Of a stretch of DNA of 64,000 nt, positions 19,406 to 28,467 are shown piece after piece. The notes under the pieces were generated by a model, which did no database searches, was not told the origin of the DNA, and was given only the letters and a program-made list of their open reading frames with translations. Source of the stretch: JAIYDQ01 sp034408855 (lineage in GTDB: Bacteria > Planctomycetota > Planctomycetia > Pirellulales > Pirellulaceae); NCBI GenBank assembly GCA_034408855.1, contig JAWXCK010000005.1, positions 49,737-113,736 of the forward strand, read 5' to 3'. Every line of letters begins with the position of its first letter. Position 1 is the first letter of the stretch. Both the position numbers and the translations under genes were made by a program.

Positions 19406-19434
19406 ACTTTCGAAAATATTGATAAAGCCACATC

Positions 19435-20865
<1,431 letters not shown>

Positions 20866-20977
20866 GAAACCGATTCCGTATTAGAAAGTCAAAGTTTAAA
20901 ACAATTCTCAGTTCGGCGGGTGCGTCCATGCGAGCCCCATGATTAAAGGCTTATTTCGAAGTCGTTGAAGGCGAAAA

Positions 20978-21595
20978 TTATCGCCCTATTCTGCGAATCA
21001 TTCGAACTCCTTTCAGAGCTTCGCTAAGCATTCGTCGCTTTTCACAGTCACTTGGTAGTGGCCCCGCGATCGAGTACCTCACGACTGCACCAAGAGATCG
21101 AGCCAGTTCCACCTCAGCGTAGCCGACACCCATAGCTTGCCAGTTGTTCACGAGCGACTGATCTTCGGTCGTCCGATCCGTAACCAACACGGCGTGGAGG
21201 TGTGGTTGCCAAGCTTTAGACTCGTTCACCAAATGCAGGCACCCGATTCCACGGCGAATACAAGCTAGGCCATCCTGTTTTGCTCTGAACCGCTGCTGGC
21301 TGCGTGCCTTGCCAAGCTTACTCCATCGTAGAAAAAGTTCGTTTGTTTCGGCGGTCCAATCTCCCTTGGCAGGAATCGTGAGATGGGCAAACCATGCCTG
21401 TCCGTCCTCACGGAGCGCGTCTTCTAGCCATCGGTAACACGTCCGTTGCCGCCGCCTAACCCAGTACTCTCTGCATTCCTCACATTCCCAGCGTAGACTG
21501 CATTGGCACCTCTGCGGTGTAGTGACTGAAGTACCGTATTGACGAGTAGGACAAAGCGACGGTCTAGGCAGGGCCGGTATTGGCTGCCTAGTCAT
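20978..21595 (-). CDS. HUH-family replication initiator-like protein (Rep)
   Basis: A 205-residue protein with the layout of rolling-circle Rep proteins: a Cys-rich start (RCQCSLRWECEECREYW), a motif 1 strand (FAHLTIPAKG), motif 2 with two metal-binding His in WQPHLHAVLVTD, and a following helix with RYSIAG that may hold the catalytic Tyr. These enzymes nick the origin and bind covalently to the 5' end. The expected YxxK spacing is not clean, so the call is moderate. The ATG at 21595 overlaps the upstream gene's stop by 8 bp, showing coupling. Confidence 0.55.
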   Translation of the reverse strand: MTRQPIPALPRPSLCPTRQYGTSVTTPQRCQCSLRWECEECREYWVRRRQRTCYRWLEDALREDGQAWFAHLTIPAKGDWTAETNELFLRWSKLGKARSQQRFRAKQDGLACIRRGIGCLHLVNESKAWQPHLHAVLVTDRTTEDQSLVNNWQAMGVGYAEVELARSLGAVVRYSIAGPLPSDCEKRRMLSEALKGVRMIRRIGR

Positions 21596-23039
21596 CGCGC
21601 CCCCAATCCATCGATGCAAGGTGCTCGGAAACGCTCGCTTTGATCGCTGAGAGCTTTGTTGCGTCTCTTTTTTCTTCGGCCAACTCGCTGTTGAATGCGT
21701 CGATATCGAGCACGCTTTCAATCGTCTCTTTTAGACTTGCTTGCATTCGTGACGGTTCGACCGCTTCTAATTCATACACCGCGTCCGATCCGTACTTGCG
21801 ACGATAGGCCGGGTACTGACTGCTTGTCTTTTTCGCAGTCATCATGTTCGGCGAAAGTTGCCATTGGCTTACTTGTCCGAACGTCAGCAACGCCTTGATG
21901 CAATGGATTTCATCAATCTGAAAGTCATCGCGTATCGATCGTGCGAACGATTCGCAAATCGAGTCTCCATCGGGATCAAGATCGCTCGCGACAAGCAAAA
22001 TCAATCGATCCTTGCCGCTGGCCTCGTATCGCTCTGCAATCGCCCTACGCGGGTCAAGAGAACAATATCCGCGTCCGATCGTCAACGGTAGCGTGTACTG
22101 ATTGGCAATCGGCGCGATGATGCCTTGGACAGTCAGTTTTTCCGCAACCATTTCAATATGATCCGGTTGCGACTGCAGCAAGTCGCGACGGTAGCCGCGT
22201 AGGAACCAATTCGATTGACGGTCGATGAATTGGGCCGCGTCGGCACAATACCGGGTTCCGGTGACTGGCCTGGTTTCATCGGCAATCGCCGACCAAGGAA
22301 CGCTTCCCACTAGCCGCGCCCGCGCGAGTAAGTTGCAAAGGTCTTGGTACGATTTACGATCATTTCGATAGGTGGAATGCGGTTTTGAAAGATGCCTCAG
22401 AGGAGGAAAATTCAGCAATCGATAATGCACCTGCCGAACGGTCAACGGCCAAAACGCTTTCAGCGCTTCAATCGCGGCTATCGCGGCGAATAGCATCGGC
22501 TCCTTCGCTCGGCTGATACTCGACCGCGCCGAACGGTTTTTAAGTTCGATTCCGCACAGTTCGACGTCGCGTTGCTCGCGCTCCGTTATCAATTGTCGAT
22601 AAGCAACGTCCGGGTTGATCGAGAGCATCGATTCCCGCATCCGCACCGCAGCCGACTTGATACGTTGACGGTTGAAGCTTCCGAGAAGGCGTTTCCATTC
22701 GATACCGTCGACGTCCCCGCGTCGAATGCTCAGCCGCCTAATGGGCACACCGATTAGCCCTACGATCTTAGCCGCCGCGTAACGTCGATGCCCCGAAATG
22801 ATGAAGCCATCCGTTGAAACTGCGATCGGCTCTCGAATCCCATGCTTGCGGATATCGATTGCGAGCATGTTTATTTCATGTTCGCCAGTATTAATCGCGC
22901 CATAGATTTCGTCATTCTCGGGCGATGGTTGAATCGTCGATAGCGATACCACTTCGATCGTTGTATCATTCGGATTAGATAGTTTGTTGCCCTCGGATCG
23001 GTTGCCGCCGTCCAGGGCTTTTTTTGTTTTCGTAGTCAC
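21588..23039 (-). CDS. ParB-N domain fused to a Spo11/TopoVIA-like wHTH-TOPRIM protein
   Basis: A 483-residue protein. The N-terminal domain has the ParB/Srx core (STIQPSPEN, then DGFIISGHRRYAAAKIVG). The middle has a winged-helix-like TVRQVHYRLLN followed by LLARARLVGSVPWSAIADETR, as in topoisomerase VI A-like proteins. The C-terminal part has a TOPRIM-type acidic motif, VASDLDPDGDSICESFARS. I set the start at GTG 23039, which follows the excisionase stop by 4 bp and has AAGGGG upstream; a 35-codon longer frame overlaps that gene. A DNA-binding or cleaving role in replication or maintenance of the element is inferred from the operon with Rep and excisionase. Confidence 0.65.
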   Translation of the reverse strand: MTTKTKKALDGGNRSEGNKLSNPNDTTIEVVSLSTIQPSPENDEIYGAINTGEHEINMLAIDIRKHGIREPIAVSTDGFIISGHRRYAAAKIVGLIGVPIRRLSIRRGDVDGIEWKRLLGSFNRQRIKSAAVRMRESMLSINPDVAYRQLITEREQRDVELCGIELKNRSARSSISRAKEPMLFAAIAAIEALKAFWPLTVRQVHYRLLNFPPLRHLSKPHSTYRNDRKSYQDLCNLLARARLVGSVPWSAIADETRPVTGTRYCADAAQFIDRQSNWFLRGYRRDLLQSQPDHIEMVAEKLTVQGIIAPIANQYTLPLTIGRGYCSLDPRRAIAERYEASGKDRLILLVASDLDPDGDSICESFARSIRDDFQIDEIHCIKALLTFGQVSQWQLSPNMMTAKKTSSQYPAYRRKYGSDAVYELEAVEPSRMQASLKETIESVLDIDAFNSELAEEKRDATKLSAIKASVSEHLASMDWGRDD

Positions 23040-23043
23040 AGTG

Positions 23044-23268
23044 TTAGCCCCTTCTCTGAGAAACGGGACTAGTCGGGTTTTTCGATCGCTGCGCGTCGAT
23101 GTACTCGCGTAGGTCATCGAGGGAATACCTTCTTGCTCGCCCAATGCGAATCGAGGGTATCGTCCGCATGTTGGCTAAAGTCCACAGCGTCCGGGTCGAT
23201 ATGCCCATCATGCGGGCCGCTTCGCGTGCGTCGACTAAAAGCGGCTCTTGCGCTCTAGATAAAGTCAT
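23044..23268 (-). CDS. xis: Excisionase-like winged helix-turn-helix protein
   Basis: A 74-residue MerR/excisionase-family protein: VDAREAARMMGISTRTLWTLANMRTIPSIRIGRARRYSLDDLREYI is the standard helix-turn-helix plus wing. Such proteins bind att-site arms to steer excision or regulate the rep operon. AGGAG lies upstream of the ATG at 23268. The upstream 180 bp hold a large hairpin and iterons it may bind. Confidence 0.8.
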   Translation of the reverse strand: MTLSRAQEPLLVDAREAARMMGISTRTLWTLANMRTIPSIRIGRARRYSLDDLREYIDAQRSKNPTSPVSQRRG

Positions 23269-23280
23269 TGTGCAAAAACT

Positions 23281-23449
23281 CCTAGGTAATTCGCGGCTCA
23301 CAAAGTGTGGGCCGCATACCTAGGGCTAGGCGTTCGATCGGTTTCTATCGAACGGTTGATGATTCGCACGAAGTCGCAATGATTCTGTTGGTTTCGCACG
23401 GTCAAGAATTTTTTCTACCTATTCGATAGAATCATCGAACGATCGAACG
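23281..23449. other. Candidate origin/regulatory region with hairpin and ATCGAACG iterons
   Basis: CCTAGGTA (23281-23288) and TACCTAGG (23317-23324) bracket a second stem (GCGGC/GCCGC), making one long hairpin. The octamer ATCGAACG occurs at 23347-23354, 23434-23441 and 23442-23449, and inverted at 23331-23338. This arrangement ahead of the xis-rep operon fits a replication origin or operator; which of these is inference. Confidence 0.5.
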
Positions 23450-23450
23450 G

Positions 23451-24131
23451 CTATTCTGCCTCTTCCCGAGGACGATCGGGGTCAACACCGTAGTTTTGCA
23501 TCATGCCGATGATACTCTCTCCAGAGCACTGCTTGAGCACAATAAGAAGCTTACTTCGGTCGTTTTTCGCATCTCGTTGATACTCTTTCTGACCTTCATT
23601 CGGATACCATTTTTCCAAGAACAATTTTGAGGTACTGGTAGAAACACCTGCCTTTCTAGCTAGTTCATTGATGGTGATCGGTTCATTATTGCTGATTCCT
23701 CCCTGCTCATATAGATGATGTAGAACGAATGCTGATTCAAGTTTCCGTTGCGCGTCACCTGGCGATGTAGCTTTTTTAACTTTTGCCGGCGTTCTTTTAG
23801 GATCTAGACTAGTCTGGCTTTTTGGTTTCGGTTCGCCGTCTCTCCAGCCGTAGAATCGTGTTTCGTGCAGGTGGTTTGAAAAGCGGACTTCCCAATCGTC
23901 CAACGACTTCCCGAGGGGACCGTAGAGGCCGATAGTCATGAACTTTAAAGAAAGATCCTTGTAGAGATCTGCAATCCGTTGCTTCGCAGCTTCCGCCCGC
24001 TTCGTGTGAAACAGATACTCGCTTTCCAGAGCGATTTTTGCATGGATTTCCCATTCCCGAAACGCATCATCCCACGTCGGCCATTTCCAATCGGGTAATT
24101 CGTTGCGTACATCGAGCGGTACGTTATCCAT
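23451..24131 (-). CDS. Hypothetical protein with a possible helix-turn-helix
   Basis: A 226-residue protein not recognised by family. The N-terminal half is aromatic-rich and helical (WKWPTWDDAFREWEIHAKIALE), followed by a Lys/Pro-rich linker (residues about 115-140). The C-terminal segment ITINELARKAGVSTSTSKLFLEKW resembles a helix-turn-helix. Its start overlaps the end of a small upstream frame (ATGGATAA). It lies on the element between the iteron region and the cargo operon; a replication or regulatory role is inference. Confidence 0.6.
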   Translation of the reverse strand: MDNVPLDVRNELPDWKWPTWDDAFREWEIHAKIALESEYLFHTKRAEAAKQRIADLYKDLSLKFMTIGLYGPLGKSLDDWEVRFSNHLHETRFYGWRDGEPKPKSQTSLDPKRTPAKVKKATSPGDAQRKLESAFVLHHLYEQGGISNNEPITINELARKAGVSTSTSKLFLEKWYPNEGQKEYQRDAKNDRSKLLIVLKQCSGESIIGMMQNYGVDPDRPREEAE

Positions 24132-24297
24132 CGTTGAAGAGTCCTACTTGCACAACGGGCCGCTCGCCGATGCAGTACGCTAGGACAACGTCCTGCATCG
24201 GCTTGCATTCGCGGGTAATTAAGCCGCTACCCTTCTCTTTTAAAAACGCCTCGGAACCATACGCTACCGTATGTTCTGGCGTTCCCAATTCTACCAA
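24124..24297 (-). CDS. Small hypothetical protein overlapping the next gene's start
   Basis: A frame of about 57 codons with natural-looking composition (HTVAYGSEAFLKEKGSGLI, MQDVVLAYCIGERPVVQVG). Its TAA overlaps the following gene's ATG in ATGGATAA. Only TTG start codons are available (24297 or 24288) and no clear ribosome site is present, so the start is uncertain. Confidence 0.35.
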   Translation of the reverse strand: MVELGTPEHTVAYGSEAFLKEKGSGLITRECKPMQDVVLAYCIGERPVVQVGLFNDG

Positions 24298-24707
24298 ATC
24301 GATGGTTCGCCAATTTAAACTGGCTCAAGGAATTAACGCGAATGGATCGCCAGTTGGCGCGCCGGGGGCCTCCCAGGTTAATACTTCCCCTAGTCCCCAG
24401 CGATATGGACCAAGTTGCTGGAGTCGACTCTCTTTTGAAGCAAGCTTCCTATCGGACAATCGCTTAACACCTTCCGGTTCCCACGATTGTCTTAATCTTC
24501 GCTCGCGTTGTTGACCGAGTTTGGTTGCGTTCGCTTGGACTGCTTATTCGCACGAGAATCAACCTACGATCCGGTCACCCTCTCGGTTCCCACTAATCTT
24601 CTATGAGGACGCACCTCGGATTAGCTTCATCACCGCAAGGGAATGAACTATTAGCAACCAACCGCCGACGAACTTCAAAACCTTCAAGGGTAATCGCCCG
24701 GATGAGG
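24298..24707. other. 410 bp without a confident gene
   Basis: On the minus strand 24543-24325 is open and reads like protein (RERRLRQSWEPEGVKRLSDR), but it has no ATG, GTG or TTG start except a TTG at 24459. It may be a decayed or frameshifted small gene, or chance. No RNA gene or repeat seen. Confidence 0.3.
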
Positions 24708-24953
24708 TCAGGTTTCAAGACGTTGGCGGCTCATCCTGCGCATTTCCGTTCGGAGCTTCCTCGCTTTCTTCGCCATCGCGCGTCGAAAGACCTGTAGCCC
24801 CATATCTAACGACATCAGCTCATCAGTCAACTCAGCCTCGGTGTCCACTGTGGCCGGATCATTGTTGGTCGCTAGTTGCGTTAACGCGTCGTTGATCTTT
24901 CGCATTCTCGAAAATGATCGCAGTATTTTCTCGTCCGATTCATCTCCTGGCAT
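24708..24953 (-). CDS. Small helical hypothetical protein
   Basis: An 81-residue protein, mostly charged helix (DEKILRSFSRMRKINDALTQL ... MAKKARKLRTEMRRM), probably coiled coil. The ATG at 24953 has GGGAG nine bases upstream; the frame is open further upstream but that part is antisense to hsdM. No family recognised. It is divergent from the restriction operon, so it could be a small regulator of it, but there is no direct evidence. Confidence 0.5.
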   Translation of the reverse strand: MPGDESDEKILRSFSRMRKINDALTQLATNNDPATVDTEAELTDELMSLDMGLQVFRRAMAKKARKLRTEMRRMSRQRLET

Positions 24954-25211
24954 TTTGTTGTTCTCCCACCAATTCGTAGGTTCGTTCGCTTTGTAAAAAT
25001 AGTCCAGTCGTAAGGACACGTGTCGCGCCGATAGGTGCTCTGTTTTCGTAAAGATCTTGGCAGACGTAGCGATCCTTATCGCTTTTCCCTTGTCGGATTT
25101 GCGACCCCTCGCCACTCGTTGCGACGATTTCGTTACACTAGCTTGGTATTGGAGCAGGAACTTTCGAGTAGCTCCGCATTCACTGCTACCCGTTAAAGAA
25201 AATTCCAATCC

Positions 25212-26666
25212 ATGTTTGAACAAGCCTTCAAAAATATCGATGACGTGCTCTGGAAAGAGGCCGGTTGCACCACCGAGCTCGACTACACCGAGCAAACGTC
25301 TTGGCTGCTGTTCCTGAAATACCTCGACGGGTTGGAACAGGACAAGGCCGACGAAGCGGCGCTCGAGGGGAAGAAGTACGCTTACATCCTCGACAAGCCG
25401 TACCGTTGGGAAGCGTGGGCCGCGGCCAAGGGAAAGGACGGCAAGATCGACCACAACCAGGCGCAGACCGGCGACGACCTTTTGGCCTTCGTCAACGGAA
25501 AGCTCTTCCCGTATCTGCACGGCTTCAAGCAGAGGGCCAGCGGGCCCGACACGATCGAATACAAGATCGGCGCGATTTTCGGCGAGATCAAGAACCGGAT
25601 TCAGTCGGGCTACAACCTGCGGGAGATCATCGACCACATTGACGAACTGCGGTTCCGTTCGCAGACCGAGAAGCACGAGCTATCGCATTTGTACGAAGCC
25701 AAAATCAAGAACATGGGCAACGCTGGACGCAACGGCGGCGAGTATTACACGCCTCGACCGCTGATTCGCGCCATGATCCAAGTGATCAAACCGAAAATCG
25801 GTGAAAGCGTCCGCGACGATGCTTGCGGATCGGCAGGTTTCTTGTGTGAATCGTTCGATTACATGAAGAACAAAAAAGGATTGACGACGAAGGAACTGAA
25901 AACGCTCCAGGAAAAGAGCTTTTACGGACAAGAGAAAAAATCGCTGGCCTACGTCATTGCGATCATGAACATGATCCTTCACGGCATTGACGCACCCAAT
26001 ATTGTGCATGCCAACAGCCTTACGGAAAACCTAGCGGACATTCAGGAGAAGGACCGCTGCGACGTGGTGCTAGCCAATCCGCCTTTCGGTGGCAAGGAAC
26101 GCAAAGAAGTCCAGCAGAATTTCCCCATCCGCACAGGCGAGACCGCCTACCTTTTTCTGCAACGGTTCATCAAGGTTCTGAAGGCGGGTGGGCGCGGTGG
26201 AGTAGTCATCAAGAATACGTTCCTGTCGAACACCGACAACGCCTCGGTGAGTCTGCGGAAGCTGCTGCTGGATAGCTGCAACTTGCACACTGTGCTCGAC
26301 TGCCCCGGCGGCACGTTCCAGGGAGCGGGCGTGAAGACCGTCGTGCTGTTCTTCGAGAAAGGCGCGCCGACCCGTAAGGTCTGGTACTACCAACTCGACC
26401 CCGGTCGCAACATGGGCAAGACCAATCCACTCAACGACGACGACCTCGCCGAGTTCATCGAGTTGCAAAAGAAGTTCGCCGACTCGGACAAGTCGTGGAC
26501 CGTGGACGCGAAGGACATCGACCCGACGACGTTCGACCTTTCGGTAAAGAACCCCAGCGGCGGCGAGGCCGTGGTCCATCGCAGCCCCGAAGAAATCATG
26601 GACGAAATCGCGGCTCTGGATGCTGAGAGCGCCGAAGTCCTGCAAAACATCCGAGGTCTGCTATGA
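25212..26666 (+). CDS. hsdM: Type I restriction-modification DNA methyltransferase subunit HsdM
   Basis: An N6-adenine methyltransferase of 484 residues. The N-terminal HsdM_N helical domain precedes the SAM motif DDACGSAGFL (near residue 200) and the catalytic LANPPFGG (near residue 285). With HsdS it methylates host sites; with HsdR it forms the nuclease. It opens a five-gene operon and its stop overlaps the hsdS start (ATGA). Confidence 0.95.
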   Translation: MFEQAFKNIDDVLWKEAGCTTELDYTEQTSWLLFLKYLDGLEQDKADEAALEGKKYAYILDKPYRWEAWAAAKGKDGKIDHNQAQTGDDLLAFVNGKLFPYLHGFKQRASGPDTIEYKIGAIFGEIKNRIQSGYNLREIIDHIDELRFRSQTEKHELSHLYEAKIKNMGNAGRNGGEYYTPRPLIRAMIQVIKPKIGESVRDDACGSAGFLCESFDYMKNKKGLTTKELKTLQEKSFYGQEKKSLAYVIAIMNMILHGIDAPNIVHANSLTENLADIQEKDRCDVVLANPPFGGKERKEVQQNFPIRTGETAYLFLQRFIKVLKAGGRGGVVIKNTFLSNTDNASVSLRKLLLDSCNLHTVLDCPGGTFQGAGVKTVVLFFEKGAPTRKVWYYQLDPGRNMGKTNPLNDDDLAEFIELQKKFADSDKSWTVDAKDIDPTTFDLSVKNPSGGEAVVHRSPEEIMDEIAALDAESAEVLQNIRGLL

Positions 26667-27847
26667 CCACAAAGGCATTAGAGAGAAAGCTCGGCGAACT
26701 CTTCTCGTTCAAGAACGGACGCGGATTCGGCAAGGACGAATGGGCCGCGACCGGTTTGCCAATTATTCGTATCCAGAATCTCAATAGTCCCGAAGCGCTG
26801 TTCAATCACTTCAGCGGCGAATACAGTCTGGACATCCTTGTCGAAAGAGGTGACTTGCTTTTTTCATGGTCCGGCACTGTCGGTTCTTCGTTTGGCCCGC
26901 ACATTTGGGACCGAGAACCCGGACTCCTCAATCAGCACATTTTCAAGATCTCAATTCGCGCTGAAGTTGAACCACGCTACGCCTATTTCGCATTGAAACA
27001 AATCACGGCCGCCATCGAAGAAGCGGTAAGCGGCGCGGTGGGCCTCGTTCACATCACGAAGGAAAAGCTGACGGCGTTCACGATTCCCGTTCCTCCGCTA
27101 TCCGAACAGCGGCGGATTGTGGGGATTCTCGACGAAGCGTTTGAGGGCCTCGCCACCGCCAAAGCCAACGCCGAAAAGAACCTCCAAAACGCCCGTGCTC
27201 TGTTTGAAAGCCACCTCAACGCCGTCTTCACCCAACGTGGTGACGGCTGGGTGGAAACGACCCTGGGAGAGATGGCAACTTTCAGAAACGGCATCAACTT
27301 CACAAAGTCGAGTCGCGGGCAATCTGTGAAGATCGTCGGGGTAAAGGATTTTCAGAAGCACTTCTGGGCTCCGATGGAAGGGCTCGACACCGTCACCACG
27401 GAAGGCACACTTCCTGATTCCGATACGCTCAAAGAGGGTGATCTTCTCTTCGTCCGCTCGAATGGCAACATGGAATTGATCGGCCGCTCTATTCTGGTTG
27501 GACCGATCGTAGACAAGGTGACGCATTCCGGTTTCACCATCAGAGCACGGTTCAGTCGGAGTGGCGTGTTGCCCAAATACGTCTGCCGCTTTTTGAAGTC
27601 GAATACTGCACGACGAAAGATGATCGACAGCGGAATCGGCACCAACATCAAGAGTCTGAATCAGACGACGCTTTCAGTGCTTGTTGTACCTGTTCCACCT
27701 GTCGCCGAGCAGACGCGAATCGCCGTGCAATTTGAAACGATTGAAGCAGAAACCCAAGGCCTTGAATCCATCTACCAGTGCAAACTCGCCGCGCTCGACG
27801 AGTTGAAGAAATCGCTGCTGCACCGCGCCTTCAGCGGAGAACTTTGA
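26663..27847 (+). CDS. hsdS: Type I restriction-modification specificity subunit HsdS
   Basis: A 394-residue protein with two target-recognition domains, each followed by a conserved helical spacer (PLSEQRRIVGILDEAFEGL near residue 145 and PVAEQTRIAVQFETIEAE near residue 350). It sets the bipartite recognition sequence, which cannot be predicted here. Its start overlaps hsdM by 4 bp and the next gene begins one base after its stop. Confidence 0.93.
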   Translation: MTTKALERKLGELFSFKNGRGFGKDEWAATGLPIIRIQNLNSPEALFNHFSGEYSLDILVERGDLLFSWSGTVGSSFGPHIWDREPGLLNQHIFKISIRAEVEPRYAYFALKQITAAIEEAVSGAVGLVHITKEKLTAFTIPVPPLSEQRRIVGILDEAFEGLATAKANAEKNLQNARALFESHLNAVFTQRGDGWVETTLGEMATFRNGINFTKSSRGQSVKIVGVKDFQKHFWAPMEGLDTVTTEGTLPDSDTLKEGDLLFVRSNGNMELIGRSILVGPIVDKVTHSGFTIRARFSRSGVLPKYVCRFLKSNTARRKMIDSGIGTNIKSLNQTTLSVLVVPVPPVAEQTRIAVQFETIEAETQGLESIYQCKLAALDELKKSLLHRAFSGEL

Positions 27848-27848
27848 A

Positions 27849-28421
27849 ATGAATCTGTCATCTCGATTCGACGAAGCCCTTCACTACGCAGTGCTGATTC
27901 ATGCCGGGCAGAAGCGCAAGGGGACGGAGATCCCGTACATCGCGCACCTACTCGGCGTCGTGAGCATCGCGCTGGAGTATGGGGCTAATGAGGACGAAGC
28001 GATAGGCGCGCTGCTGCATGATGCCGGTGAGGATGCTGGCGGAGATGGGCGCATTGAAGATATTCGATTGCGATTCGGCAATGCAGTGGCCGACATCGTG
28101 CAAGGTTGCACCGACGCGGTGATAATCCCCAAGCCGCCGTGGCAGAAACGGAAAGAGGATTATATTGCCCACGTTGCAACGGTTTCGCCATCGGTGGTGC
28201 TGGTATCCGCGTCCGACAAACTGCACAACGCCCGCGCCATACTATCGGACTACCGTGACTTGGGCGATGCTCTTTGGACTCGCTTCAACGGCGGTAAGGA
28301 CGGAACGCTTTGGTATTACCGATCCCTCATCGCTGCGTTCCGAATGGTCCATAATTCCCGACTTATCGACGAACTCGATCGAGTCGTCGCCGAATTGGAC
28401 CGACTGGTGACCGCATCATGA
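27849..28421 (+). CDS. SpoT/MESH1-like HD phosphohydrolase
   Basis: A 190-residue HD hydrolase like stand-alone SpoT hydrolase domains: H in IPYIAHLLGV, the HD pair in LLHDAGED, and the distal Asp in SASDKLHNARA. FGNAVADIVQGCTDA matches the family's FG..V..LV.G.T segment. Relatives remove pyrophosphate from (p)ppGpp or act on NADPH. It sits inside the restriction operon one base after hsdS, so it may be an accessory or effector; a housekeeping role is less likely given the context. Confidence 0.8.
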   Translation: MNLSSRFDEALHYAVLIHAGQKRKGTEIPYIAHLLGVVSIALEYGANEDEAIGALLHDAGEDAGGDGRIEDIRLRFGNAVADIVQGCTDAVIIPKPPWQKRKEDYIAHVATVSPSVVLVSASDKLHNARAILSDYRDLGDALWTRFNGGKDGTLWYYRSLIAAFRMVHNSRLIDELDRVVAELDRLVTAS

Positions 28422-28467
28422 TCGACGCCCAACGAACTATTCAACGCTGCCCGAAACGAGAATCACG

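Noticed and set aside
24038..24514. 158-codon plus-strand frame
   Set aside because: Covers the reverse of minus-strand genes and shows no domain or ribosome site.
26070..26645. Long antisense frame in hsdM
   Set aside because: Shadow of the methyltransferase gene with no recognisable protein features.
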